From positions 1-56,811 of the forward strand of contig DATDYB010000026.1 in the NCBI GenBank assembly GCA_036517115.1: DNA of 56,811 nt. Direction: 5' to 3'. Positions within the stretch are counted from its first letter, which is position 1. The number at the start of each line of letters is the position of its first letter. Under the pieces are notes generated by a model, which was given only the letters and a program-made list of their open reading frames with translations, was not told the DNA's origin and did not search any database. The position numbers were made by a program, and so were the translations under genes. This document shows positions 39,767 to 47,921 of the stretch, one piece after another. The stretch is from DATDYB01 sp036517115 (GTDB lineage Bacteria > Patescibacteriota > Minisyncoccia > Phycocordibacterales > PALSA-1337).

Positions 39767-40876
39767 ATGTCCGGAGTATTAATCTTAATTGTCATAGGGA
39801 TAATATGGGGATTTGTGAAAATCTCCGAAAGTGTTTCGACTGGTTCCAAAGCAATACAGGATAGTAAAAAGTTTAATGAAGAGAGATTAAGTAAGTTTGG
39901 TGATAGAAAAATAAATAATACACAAAGCCTTTTTGAGAGGAATAAAGATATTATCGAGAAACACAAAAAGGATATATCGACATCCTCTAGTCGTTATCGC
40001 TATTACTACATTGATAACATGACTCGAGATTGTATTAACGAGATTTGTTTGGCAGAGGGTCAGAACAAAATTCGCCCAAACTACACCTATCTTTCTACAT
40101 GGAAAATGAATGCTCCAAAAGAGTGGAAAGATCTATCTCTACAGATCGAGCAGCTATTTAATGATAGACAGAAGGAAATAAAAGAGATCGAACATAGGCA
40201 AACAGAAATAATGCAAAGAGAAGCGGTGCAGAGTCTTTCTAGTAAGTATGCTGACCTGATTAGTCAGTTTGATGAAATCACTTACAGAAAAGTTACTACC
40301 ATTGATGCATACGGCGAAGAGAATTGGGACGCTCTTAATAAAGAAGCAAACTTGTTGGTTGAGAAAATTGCTAAAAGAGAAGGCAATGATGATGACGATA
40401 TAAAGCGTTGGAGGAAATCATCTTGGGCTATGCCAGAAGAGTATAAAAAGTTGACTGAGAACCTCACGACAAGGTTTAAGACCTATTACAACACCAGGAA
40501 AAGTAAACCTGTTGAAAGTGGGAACGTAACAGGAATGTCAGGAGTCGAGTTTGAGAATCACCTGGCTCAACTCTTGAAATCAAACGGCTTCGATAGTGTT
40601 GCAGGAACTCCAGCTACGGGAGATCAAGGGGCTGATTTGATAGCGAAAAGAAATGGTAAGACCATTATCATACAAGCAAAGCGATACGGGGGAACTGTTG
40701 GAAATAAAGCAGTACAAGAAGTTATTGCTGCTATTAATTTTTACAATGGAGATGAGGGGTGGGTTATTACAAATTCCAGTTTTACAAAATCTGCTCGTGA
40801 ACTAGCAAGCAAAAGCGGTATCAAACTTATTGATGGTACTGACATGCAGCAGTTTAGTCATGTGGTGAATAGATAA
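39767..40876 (+). CDS. Membrane-anchored Mrr-type restriction endonuclease-like protein
   Basis: A 369-residue protein. An N-terminal transmembrane helix (SGVLILIVIGIIWGFVKI) and a long charged helical region are followed by an Mrr_cat domain at about 260-365: GMSGVEFENHLAQLLKSNGF, TPATGDQGADLIAKRNGKTIIIQAKRYGGTVGNKAVQEV (D and Q-x-K catalytic residues), and WVITNSSFTKSARELASKSGIKLIDG. Mrr-type nucleases cut modified or foreign DNA; a membrane anchor suggests action on DNA at entry, which is inference. No methyltransferase is nearby. Confidence 0.85.
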   Translation: MSGVLILIVIGIIWGFVKISESVSTGSKAIQDSKKFNEERLSKFGDRKINNTQSLFERNKDIIEKHKKDISTSSSRYRYYYIDNMTRDCINEICLAEGQNKIRPNYTYLSTWKMNAPKEWKDLSLQIEQLFNDRQKEIKEIEHRQTEIMQREAVQSLSSKYADLISQFDEITYRKVTTIDAYGEENWDALNKEANLLVEKIAKREGNDDDDIKRWRKSSWAMPEEYKKLTENLTTRFKTYYNTRKSKPVESGNVTGMSGVEFENHLAQLLKSNGFDSVAGTPATGDQGADLIAKRNGKTIIIQAKRYGGTVGNKAVQEVIAAINFYNGDEGWVITNSSFTKSARELASKSGIKLIDGTDMQQFSHVVNR

Positions 40877-41082
40877 TTATATGAATCCTGTTAAAACTAA
40901 AAACGTAAAAGTGGCGAGAAACTCAATGCTTCTTTCTGTCCTTTCATAAAAGCATTTATCGAGAGTAGCAAAAACGTACCAAATGAGCCTGTTATGGCTC
41001 ATCCGTCACTGGAGCTCTCCGGAGTTTTTTGTAAGAACTTCAGCGATTGGATTTTTTATTTGATTTTGCTACCATAGGAAGC
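40877..41082. other. Intergenic region before grpE
   Basis: A hairpin ATGAGCC/GGCTCAT (40983-41002) and a TTTTTT run near 41026 may end transcription of the preceding gene. No gene seen. Confidence 0.4.
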
Positions 41083-41697
41083 ATGAACAACGAAAACACT
41101 CATGATGAGGTAATTCCAACTGATGAAGAGGGGAATCCTTTAAAGAGACAAAAAACTGCAACTAGAAGTGACGAAGAGGTAATCTCCTTGGAAGAAGAAG
41201 GTAATCCAAAAGAAACGATTAAAAAACTTCGCGAAGAACTTCGAAAGTGCGTGGAAGAGAAACAGGAATATTTAACAGGCTGGCAGAGGGCCAAGGCTGA
41301 TTTTATCAACGCCAGAAAACGGGACGAGGAATCACAAAAAGAATTTCTTAAGTTCGCTAAGCAGGATATCGTTGTTGAGCTTCTGCCAGTACTACAGAGC
41401 TTTGATATGGCAATAGGAAACAAGGAGGCCTGGGAAAAAGCGGATAAAAATTGGCGTACTGGTGTGGAGTACATCTACACACAGATGAAACAAATTCTTG
41501 AAGCACAAGGCCTTAAGGAGGTAAATCCACTCGGTCTCGATTTCGATCCACTACGCGACGAAGCTATCGAATACGTACCAGTGGAGAAAGAAGTGGATCA
41601 CAACAAGATCGTGTCCGTTATTCAAAAAGGATATCTTTTTAACGGTAAGTCAGTTCAACCACCTCGAGTTACAGTAGGGGAGTTTAAGAAAAGTTAA
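41083..41697 (+). CDS. grpE: Nucleotide exchange factor GrpE
   Basis: A 204-residue DnaK cochaperone. An acidic N-terminus leads to a long coiled coil (TIKKLREELRKCVEEKQEYLTGWQRAKADFINARKRDEE) and the beta domain with the family signature YIYTQMKQILEAQGLKEVNPLGLDFDPLRDEAIEYV. ATG 41083 is used rather than the TTG frame at 41047, since TACCAT (41070-41075) ends 7 nt upstream: leaderless-type start. No CIRCE element is present before it. dnaK lies 545 nt downstream. Confidence 0.94.
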   Translation: MNNENTHDEVIPTDEEGNPLKRQKTATRSDEEVISLEEEGNPKETIKKLREELRKCVEEKQEYLTGWQRAKADFINARKRDEESQKEFLKFAKQDIVVELLPVLQSFDMAIGNKEAWEKADKNWRTGVEYIYTQMKQILEAQGLKEVNPLGLDFDPLRDEAIEYVPVEKEVDHNKIVSVIQKGYLFNGKSVQPPRVTVGEFKKS

Positions 41698-41710
41698 AAG
41701 CTGGTAAGTC

Positions 41711-41748
41711 ACAACATTCACATATTCTTAAGAATGTGTGAATGTTGT
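41711..41748. other. Long perfect-type palindrome between grpE and the next gene
   Basis: The arms ACAACATTCACATATTCTT (41711-41729) and AAGAATGTGTGAATGTTGT (41730-41748) pair over 19 positions with one G-T, centred on CTTAAG and without a loop. There is no T run. It could be a protein-binding palindrome or a cruciform/processing site in the heat-shock region. Confidence 0.6.
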
Positions 41749-41792
41749 CCGAGGTTTTCAAAAAAGATCGTTTTTGCTATAGTAGAAAGGAA

Positions 41793-42116
41793 ATGTTACT
41801 AACTCAATTTCAGCCAAAATATGTAGAAAAAATCCTCACTAACGAAAAGGGTGAGCAGTTTCGAGTTGTTTTCCTTGTGGCTTTTGTTGACGGCCAGATC
41901 AAGGCGAAAATAGTTTCGATGGAGAGGGTTGGCGAAGGATGCACAACTCAGAACTCGAGTTTCGGAGATGAAACCTCAAAAGTACTCCGTCTACCTGAAC
42001 TTAAAAAGTCTGAGCATCAGGAATTTTCATATACTCCTTTTTTCTCTGATCAAGTCTCTCCTTTCTATCCCCTTTTCTTTTTCAATAGCCAACCAACACG
42101 AGCGCCATCATTCTAG
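41793..42116 (+). CDS. Small hypothetical protein between grpE and dnaK
   Basis: A 107-residue protein. The N-terminal half reads QPKYVEKILTNEKGEQFRVVFLVAFVDGQIKAKIVS, strands alternating with charges; the tail is aromatic and proline-rich (FFSDQVSPFYPLFFFNS). Not recognised. ATG 41793 is favoured by AGAAAGGAA upstream and TATAGT at 41778-41783 (9 nt). Its place between two heat-shock genes may point to a chaperone-linked task, but nothing in the sequence proves it. Confidence 0.55.
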   Translation: MLLTQFQPKYVEKILTNEKGEQFRVVFLVAFVDGQIKAKIVSMERVGEGCTTQNSSFGDETSKVLRLPELKKSEHQEFSYTPFFSDQVSPFYPLFFFNSQPTRAPSF

Positions 42117-42180
42117 CTTGTAGCTTCCAGAGAAGAACTGACATTCCTTTATGGAATCCAGTTTCTTTAGTTTTGCTCAT

Positions 42181-42236
42181 TATTATCAGTAGTATTCGTA
42201 GCCATTCGTATTATTAGTAACATTCGTAAATTAGTA
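42181..42236 (+). repeat. ATTCGTA-word repeat upstream of dnaK
   Basis: Several ATTCGTA and ATTAGTA words (TATTCGTAG, CATTCGTATTATTAGTA, CATTCGTAAATTAGTA) fill the 55 nt before the dnaK start, the same type of degenerate short-word repeat seen elsewhere in the window. Confidence 0.65.
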
Positions 42237-42241
42237 TCTTT

Positions 42242-44146
42242 ATGTCTAAAATAATCGGAATCGACCTAGGAACAACAAATTCAGCAGTAGCGGTGATGGA
42301 GGCGGGTGTACCACGTATTCTTGAGAATGCGGAAGGTGCTCGTACCACTCCGTCAATTATCGCTCAATCAAAAACAGGCGAACGAATGGGAGGTCTTCTT
42401 GCACGACGCCAGGCAGTCACCAACCCTAAAAACACCATCTTCCAGATCAAGCGATTCATCGGACACACCTTTGATGAAGCTGCTGTGCAGAAAGATAAGG
42501 CTGTGGTGCCGTTTGAGGTGCAAAAATCAGCTAATGGAGGTGTGGAGGTGAAGATGGGCGACAAATGGTATCGTCCAGAGGAAATTTCAGCCATGATCCT
42601 CACCAAACTCAAGACCGACGCGGAAGCACGTCTTGGTGAGAAAATCACCGAAGCGGTGATCACCGTACCAGCATATTTCAACGACTCACAACGACAGGCG
42701 ACAAAAGACGCAGGTAAGATTGCCGGTCTCGATGTAAAGCGTATCATCAACGAGCCAACCGCTGCCGCGCTCGCGTATGGCTTTAACAAAAAGAAAGACG
42801 AAAAGATCGTCGTCTTCGACTTCGGAGGCGGTACCTTCGATATCTCTGTACTCGAAGTGGGCGATGATGTTGTTGAGGTTAAGTCAACAGATGGCGACTC
42901 ACATCTCGGTGGACGGGATATTGATCAGAAAATCATCCGCTATTTGGCAGATGAATTCAAAAAAACATCTGGTATCGATATATCAAAAGATACGCTAGCA
43001 CTGCAACGCCTCGATGAGGCAGCTGAGAAGGCTAAAATCGAACTTTCAACTGCCGTACAGACGGAAGTAAACATTCCATTCATCACATCGGGCGCAGATG
43101 GTCCTCAACACCTCCTCATTACTGTAACAAGAGCAAAGCTCGAGGAGCTCACCCGGGAATTCATTGATCGAGCCATGATGATTACCAAGCGTGCAATGGA
43201 GGCGTCACCATTCAAAGTCGGTGACATCCATGAGGTCATTCTTGTTGGCGGTCAAACTCGAATGCCAGCAATGCAGGAAGCAGTGAAGAAATTTTTCAAC
43301 AAAGAGCCTCATATGGGTGTAAACCCTGATGAGGTAGTAGCCATCGGTGCAGCGATCCAAGGCGGAATTCTTGCAGGTGACGTTAAGGATGTCTTGCTGC
43401 TCGATGTGATCCCGCTTTCTCTCGGTATTGAGACCATGGGAGGTGTTGCAACGAAACTTATTGAAAAGAACACCACCATCCCAACCTCAAAAAATCAGGT
43501 CTTTTCGACAGCATCGGACAACCAGACTCAGGTGGAAATTAATATCGTGCAGGGAGAACGAGCTATGGCTGCTGACAACAAGTCTCTTGGCCGATTTATT
43601 CTCGACGGCATCCCGCCAGCTCCACGAGGTATGCCACAGGTAGAAGTAAACTTCGATGTAGATGCGAACGGAATCCTTAATGTTACTGCTAAGGAGAAAA
43701 CTACCGGAAAAGTACAGTCTATTAAGATCCAGGCAAGCTCAGGACTTTCAAAAGAAGAGATCGCCCGCATGGAAAAGGAGGCTGCCGCACACAGCGCAGA
43801 TGACGCTAAGAAGCGTGAGGAAGTAGAAGCGAAGAATGTAGCAGAACAGCTCATCTACACCTCCGAAAAGGCGCTTAAAGACGCTGGAGACAAAGTTCCG
43901 GCAGATCTTAAGAAGGGAATTGAAGATAAGATTGCGGCACTGAAAACCGCCAAAGGAGGCACTGACGTTTCAGCCTTGAAGAAGGCAACGGAAGAGCTTT
44001 CGAACGAGTTACAGAAAATTGGTCAACACATGAGCAAATCCGCTTCCGATCAAAACTCCAACGAGACAAAGCAAACAACTGACAATAAAGAAAACGTCCG
44101 CGACGCGGAATATAAAGAGGAACCGAAGAAAGGTGAAGACAAATAG
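42242..44146 (+). CDS. dnaK: Molecular chaperone DnaK (Hsp70)
   Basis: A 634-residue chaperone. The N-terminal ATPase has IGIDLGTTNSAVAVM, VITVPAYFND, DFGGGTFDISVLE and VGGQTRMP; the substrate-binding domain follows with EVNFDVDANGILNVTAKEK, and the tail is charged and helical. Complete. dnaJ is not in the window. A strong terminator follows. Confidence 0.98.
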   Translation: MSKIIGIDLGTTNSAVAVMEAGVPRILENAEGARTTPSIIAQSKTGERMGGLLARRQAVTNPKNTIFQIKRFIGHTFDEAAVQKDKAVVPFEVQKSANGGVEVKMGDKWYRPEEISAMILTKLKTDAEARLGEKITEAVITVPAYFNDSQRQATKDAGKIAGLDVKRIINEPTAAALAYGFNKKKDEKIVVFDFGGGTFDISVLEVGDDVVEVKSTDGDSHLGGRDIDQKIIRYLADEFKKTSGIDISKDTLALQRLDEAAEKAKIELSTAVQTEVNIPFITSGADGPQHLLITVTRAKLEELTREFIDRAMMITKRAMEASPFKVGDIHEVILVGGQTRMPAMQEAVKKFFNKEPHMGVNPDEVVAIGAAIQGGILAGDVKDVLLLDVIPLSLGIETMGGVATKLIEKNTTIPTSKNQVFSTASDNQTQVEINIVQGERAMAADNKSLGRFILDGIPPAPRGMPQVEVNFDVDANGILNVTAKEKTTGKVQSIKIQASSGLSKEEIARMEKEAAAHSADDAKKREEVEAKNVAEQLIYTSEKALKDAGDKVPADLKKGIEDKIAALKTAKGGTDVSALKKATEELSNELQKIGQHMSKSASDQNSNETKQTTDNKENVRDAEYKEEPKKGEDK

Positions 44147-44175
44147 ACAATAATTAGATAGTAAACAAAAAATTA

Positions 44176-44213
44176 AAAACCGACTGAGTTCCTTACGGAC
44201 CCGGTCGGTTTTG
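44176..44213 (+). terminator. Terminator after dnaK
   Basis: AAAACCGACTGAGTTCC pairs with GGACCCGGTCGGTTTT (with two small bulges) around a TTAC loop. Four T end the 3' arm. Confidence 0.85.
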
Positions 44214-44231
44214 GTCATGCAACTTTTCGAA

Positions 44232-45175
44232 TCGTAATCTAATCAATAGCTTGGAATCACTTTGCTAATAAATTGTTCCGGCGTTTTTAGATTTAGGCCG
44301 AAATGCAAGCGTTTTTGGTTGTAGTACGGAATGTACTCTCTAAGGGCTTTGTTCAATGCGTAGACTGTCTTCTCAACCCTGTCGATCTTCTCTTCTTGTA
44401 ATGTGCGGTTGAACCGTTCGATGTGTGAGTTGTCGTTTGGTTTTCCAATTCGTGTGTACCGGTGATTCTTTTTCACTTGTTCCACAAACCAATCTCCGAA
44501 TTCAGGCCCATGATCACTCTGCAGCATCCCGAAAGTGAACGGTGCTTTTGACTGTGCTTCTCGAATGAATTTCAAACTGTTTCTGCCACCCAGCTTCTCA
44601 TATGCTTTTGCATACACCCATCTGGAGTACACATCAATGAGTACGTAAATGTAGATCCGTTTCTTGTCATCCACCATGAGGTGAATGGTATCAATCTCCA
44701 CCAAATCACCCGGTTTGAGAGGTTGCGGACGTTCCTGATGCGGATGATATCTCTTGTATGGACTACGTTTCTTCAAGAGACCTGAACGATCGAGAGTTCG
44801 TTTGACTGAGGCTAGTGAGACTTCCACACCTTCATTTCTGAGTTCCTGATGCACAACCTCGGCACTTCGTTTGATGAGAAGCCTCCTCTGAAATATCTTC
44901 CAGACCAGTTCATTGGAAATCTGTCGTGGATGACGTTTGGGTCGTGACGACTTGGTGGGAATCGGCACGTGTCCATATATCTTTGCTTTGGCGACCCACT
45001 TCACGATCACACTCTGACTGAAGCCGAAGTGCCGGGCTACCTTGCGAGTCGACCAACCTCTCCTTACCAGGTCTGCGGCATCCCTACGAATCCGGGGCAT
45101 ATGTTTATGAGTTGTATATGGCATATGAAATCATCCTAAATCACCGGGTGATTCCAAGCTATTGAACCATTACGA
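44232..45175 (-). mobile_element. IS481-type insertion sequence
   Basis: Both ends share TCAATAGCTTGGAATCAC in inverted orientation (44243-44260 and 45148-45165, exact over 18 nt). An outer TCGTAAT/ATTACGA pair sits at 44232-44238 and 45169-45175. One intact DDE transposase fills the interior. The exact outer ends and a target duplication could not be set by eye. It lies between the dnaK terminator and the promoter of a surface protein gene. Confidence 0.85.
44243..45124 (-). CDS. IS481-family transposase
   Basis: A 293-residue DDE transposase. The N-terminal helix-turn-helix region is LVRRGWSTRKVARHFGFSQSVIVKWVAKAK, followed by a second HTH-like segment. The catalytic core has D in VEIDTIHLMVD, D in MLQSDHGPEFGDWF, and E in SHIERFNRTLQEEKID, with the typical YNQKRLHFGLNLKTPEQF at the end. 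The frame is unbroken, so it may be active. Its stop codon lies in the left inverted repeat. Confidence 0.95.
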   Translation of the reverse strand: MPYTTHKHMPRIRRDAADLVRRGWSTRKVARHFGFSQSVIVKWVAKAKIYGHVPIPTKSSRPKRHPRQISNELVWKIFQRRLLIKRSAEVVHQELRNEGVEVSLASVKRTLDRSGLLKKRSPYKRYHPHQERPQPLKPGDLVEIDTIHLMVDDKKRIYIYVLIDVYSRWVYAKAYEKLGGRNSLKFIREAQSKAPFTFGMLQSDHGPEFGDWFVEQVKKNHRYTRIGKPNDNSHIERFNRTLQEEKIDRVEKTVYALNKALREYIPYYNQKRLHFGLNLKTPEQFISKVIPSY

Positions 45176-45180
45176 ACCTA

Positions 45181-45209
45181 TTGACTTTATTTGATAAATA
45201 CAATATAAT
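45181..45209 (+). promoter_or_regulatory. Consensus promoter just beyond the IS end
   Basis: TTGACT (45181-45186), 17 nt, TATAAT (45204-45209). The -35 hexamer begins only 6 nt after the IS481 outer end. Confidence 0.85.
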
Positions 45210-45246
45210 TCTGACTAACATTATTATGATAAAAACGGAGAATTTT

Positions 45247-47247
45247 ATGACTATTACTATGAAAAAGGCGTCTGTAGCGCTTTCTTTTGTGCTGTTGTGT
45301 GTGGCTGTAATGAGCCCTTCTACGGCCAAAGCAGACTTTTGGGATTACTTCATAAATCCACTCGAGATCGTGGATGATGTCACCGACTGTGACGGCACGC
45401 GGCTTCCTCTAACTCCTGGCTGTGAGTCTCAGACTGTCAACAATACCGTCAACAGCAACAATATAAATAGCAACGTCAATAGCCCTGGCGGTACCGTCAA
45501 CGCACAAGGATCGGTAGTGAACACCGGTACCAACACAGGAGCAATATACACAGGCGCAGTTCACACTCCGCTTATCGGTTCATGTTATGCAAGCCCTTCA
45601 GCCATAAATGCAGGTGAGTCAGTGTATTGGACTGCTTTTGGAACGGGAGGTAATGGCGCATACACCTACCATTGGTCAGGTACCGACGGCTTGTCTGGTT
45701 CCGGCAACGGTATGTCAAAAGTATATTCATCCGCGGGCACCAAATCTGCGTCGGTTCAACTTGTGTCCGGCCGACAGATCATTACTGTTCAGTGTCCGAC
45801 TGCGATCGTGTACACGACCCAACAGCAACCTCAACAGCCACAGCAACCACAGCAGCCTCAACAGCCGCAGGTTCCTTCGCTTTCGGTATCATGTACCGCC
45901 GATAAATCTCGCGCTTTGACAGGAGAGAATGTGGCGTGGAGCACCTCCGTTTCTGGTGGTACCGGGTCATACTCTTACTCATGGAGTGGCACTGATGGTC
46001 TTACGGGCTCCGCTCGGATCGTCTACGCCAACTATAGCTCTACCGGTTCAAAGACCGCGTCGGTTCGGGTAACCTCAGGCGCTCAGTCAGTTACTCAGTC
46101 GTGTGGCTCTGTGTACGTTGACCCTCGCTACGACGACTACACTCCACCTTCTAATAATTATGACAATGGATATCGATCTCTCGATCTTACCTGTTACCCA
46201 GATGTAACAAGTATCGAAACGGGCGAGCGAGTGACATGGCGAGCTAACGCGACTGGCGGCAGCGGATCGTACCGCTACGAGTGGAGCGGTACCGACAGCC
46301 TCTACAACACAGGCAGCGCTATCACCAAAACCTATGTCAACTCGGGATACAAATCAGCAACGGTCACTGTGACATCCGGCGGCAACTCGATCACGAGGTC
46401 GTGCACCCGCGGCGTCGATGTTCGTGATCGAGGGTACACATATTACTCCGACCCTTACTATTACAATTACAATACTTCATACCAATATCCAACTTATCAA
46501 ACATACGCATACAACACTACACTTGGTGGCACCTGCAGTACAAATGTAAACACTGCACGCCCAGGTGGTACGGTAACCTGGACAGTCTACCCAGTGGGAG
46601 GTAACGGACGATACACTTACACATGGAACGGCACCGATGGTTTGCGCGGCTATAATAATTTTGTGCAGGCGCAATACTCCATCACCGGCACCAAGTACGC
46701 CACTGTGGCCATCAATTCAAACGGCCAAACGTCGGTTATCACTTGTATGAATTCCGTGAATGTCGCCTACGATGTTCCAGCGAAGACATACACAGCTCCG
46801 AAGACCACCACGGCATACAGCGCGGGCACAAAAGCCGCGACTCCTGCTACTACCACCAAGCAACCTCTCGATGCTTCATGTTCAGTGAACGCTCCGCAAG
46901 CGCGAATAGGGGACAGTATCGTCTGGACCGCAACAGCGACTGGAGGTACTGGAACGTATACCTATTCTTGGAACGGCTCTGATGGACTATACGGTCAAGG
47001 ACCCATCGTCTTTAAAAGCTACACCACGCCAGGAGTTAAGATGGCCGCGGTCACCATTTCTTCAAATGGAGAAACAGTAACACGCGCCTGCGTCAACACG
47101 ATGAACATCGAAGAGATGCGAGTCGAACGAGAGCTCCAGCAAGCAAGCGTGATCAGCACTATTCCATGGGGCCTCGTTACCTCGATACTTATCCTCATCC
47201 TTATCGGCGTCATTTCCTTCCCTCTACTTTCGAGACCTAAGCCTTAA
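45247..47247 (+). CDS. Surface protein with five Cys-bracketed Ig/PKD-like repeats
   Basis: A 666-residue secreted protein. A signal peptide (to about residue 35, ending TAKADF) is followed by an Asn-rich segment and five repeats of about 70 residues. Each starts with a Cys, has GE/GD-x-V-x-W, a G-G-x-G-x-Y-x-Y-x-W-x-G-(T/S)-D core and ends in Cys; these bracket cysteines probably form one disulfide per repeat. Spacers are Gln-Pro rich (near 45820-45870) and Tyr-rich. A C-terminal helix (WGLVTSILILILIGVISF) anchors it. CGGAGAATTTT before ATG 45247 is a good ribosome site. The promoter 45181-45209 is strong, so this is likely an abundant adhesin or envelope protein. Confidence 0.85.
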   Translation: MTITMKKASVALSFVLLCVAVMSPSTAKADFWDYFINPLEIVDDVTDCDGTRLPLTPGCESQTVNNTVNSNNINSNVNSPGGTVNAQGSVVNTGTNTGAIYTGAVHTPLIGSCYASPSAINAGESVYWTAFGTGGNGAYTYHWSGTDGLSGSGNGMSKVYSSAGTKSASVQLVSGRQIITVQCPTAIVYTTQQQPQQPQQPQQPQQPQVPSLSVSCTADKSRALTGENVAWSTSVSGGTGSYSYSWSGTDGLTGSARIVYANYSSTGSKTASVRVTSGAQSVTQSCGSVYVDPRYDDYTPPSNNYDNGYRSLDLTCYPDVTSIETGERVTWRANATGGSGSYRYEWSGTDSLYNTGSAITKTYVNSGYKSATVTVTSGGNSITRSCTRGVDVRDRGYTYYSDPYYYNYNTSYQYPTYQTYAYNTTLGGTCSTNVNTARPGGTVTWTVYPVGGNGRYTYTWNGTDGLRGYNNFVQAQYSITGTKYATVAINSNGQTSVITCMNSVNVAYDVPAKTYTAPKTTTAYSAGTKAATPATTTKQPLDASCSVNAPQARIGDSIVWTATATGGTGTYTYSWNGSDGLYGQGPIVFKSYTTPGVKMAAVTISSNGETVTRACVNTMNIEEMRVERELQQASVISTIPWGLVTSILILILIGVISFPLLSRPKP

Positions 47248-47289
47248 AAGAGGGAATTAGGAATATAGAATTGAGAATATAGGAACACA

Positions 47290-47321
47290 CCAAAAAACGG
47301 CCCGATTGGGCCGTTTTTTGG
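47290..47321 (+). terminator. Terminator of the surface protein gene
   Basis: A perfect 14-bp stem (CCAAAAAACGGCCC paired with GGGCCGTTTTTTGG) closes a GATT loop and ends in six T. The 42 nt before it contain a degenerate AATTAGGAATATAG repeat. Confidence 0.95.
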
Positions 47322-47348
47322 TTGAGTAAATGTTAAATACAATACTTA

Positions 47349-47377
47349 TTGACATATAGCAACTGATGTGCTATACT
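47349..47377 (+). promoter_or_regulatory. Consensus promoter for the 47429 gene
   Basis: TTGACA (47349-47354), 17 nt, TATACT (47372-47377). The leader to the ATG is about 45 nt. Confidence 0.85.
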
Positions 47378-47428
47378 TATATCAGAACTTCAGAAACCTA
47401 TAACAATCAAATTACGGAGACCTTTGTA

Positions 47429-47833
47429 ATGAAAAATGCATATAGCAATCTGTTCATGAGTCACATGCTCGGTGCTGACACCGAAAAAGCATACGCCGCC
47501 GCCTTTGGCACCCGAGTGATCGGGTCTATCGGAGACGGAGGACGTGATGTTCCGACGGGTGTCGCGGATGTCCCTTTCGTCCAGGTCAAGAGTTCCGTCA
47601 AGGGGCTGCGAAGCTTCCTGGTGGAGTCACTCCGGCGTCATAAATTCATCCCCATCTGCGTGGGTGAGCCCGGAGCAAAGGACGAGATGCTTGCGCATCT
47701 CCGGCAGTTCGGTGTTTGGCTGGGCAAGGACGTCCAGAACCGAAGCAGCCTGCAATCCGCAGTGGCACAAGTCCGTGCCGTGTGTGCGGAAAAGATAGAT
47801 CAGTACGCGATGGCGGCTCGGATACTCGCATGA
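47429..47833 (+). CDS. Hypothetical protein, possibly PD-(D/E)XK-like
   Basis: A 134-residue protein. AYAAAFGTRVIGSIGDGGRDVPTGVADVPFVQVKSS (about residues 21-56) has the D-x(n)-(Q/E)-V-K spacing of restriction-endonuclease-like folds (G-G-R-D-V then V-Q-V-K), followed by FIPICVGEPG and LRQFGVWLGK. This recalls small nuclease or resolvase proteins, but the family is not identified. ATG 47429 is used, with ACGGAGACC upstream as ribosome site. A hairpin (47848-47880) follows. Confidence 0.6.
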   Translation: MKNAYSNLFMSHMLGADTEKAYAAAFGTRVIGSIGDGGRDVPTGVADVPFVQVKSSVKGLRSFLVESLRRHKFIPICVGEPGAKDEMLAHLRQFGVWLGKDVQNRSSLQSAVAQVRAVCAEKIDQYAMAARILA

Positions 47834-47847
47834 GATCCGACCACCCA

Positions 47848-47880
47848 GGCCTTACGAGTGTACAACACTCGTAAGGCCTA
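47848..47880 (+). terminator. Hairpin after the 47429 gene
   Basis: AGGCCTTACGAGTGT and ACACTCGTAAGGCCT form a perfect 15-bp stem with a short loop. There is no clean T run, so termination is likely but not certain. Confidence 0.6.
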
Positions 47881-47921
47881 AATCTTGCATAAAATACGAT
47901 AACGTGGTATGGTGAATCCAG

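Noticed and set aside
41711..41748. CIRCE element of the HrcA regulon
   Set aside because: Half-sites TTAGCACTC/GAGTGCTAA are absent; the palindrome is a different sequence and has no 9-nt spacer.
45820..45870. CRISPR-like tandem repeat
   Set aside because: It is a CAGCAACCT-type microsatellite encoding Gln-Pro inside the surface protein, without spacers.
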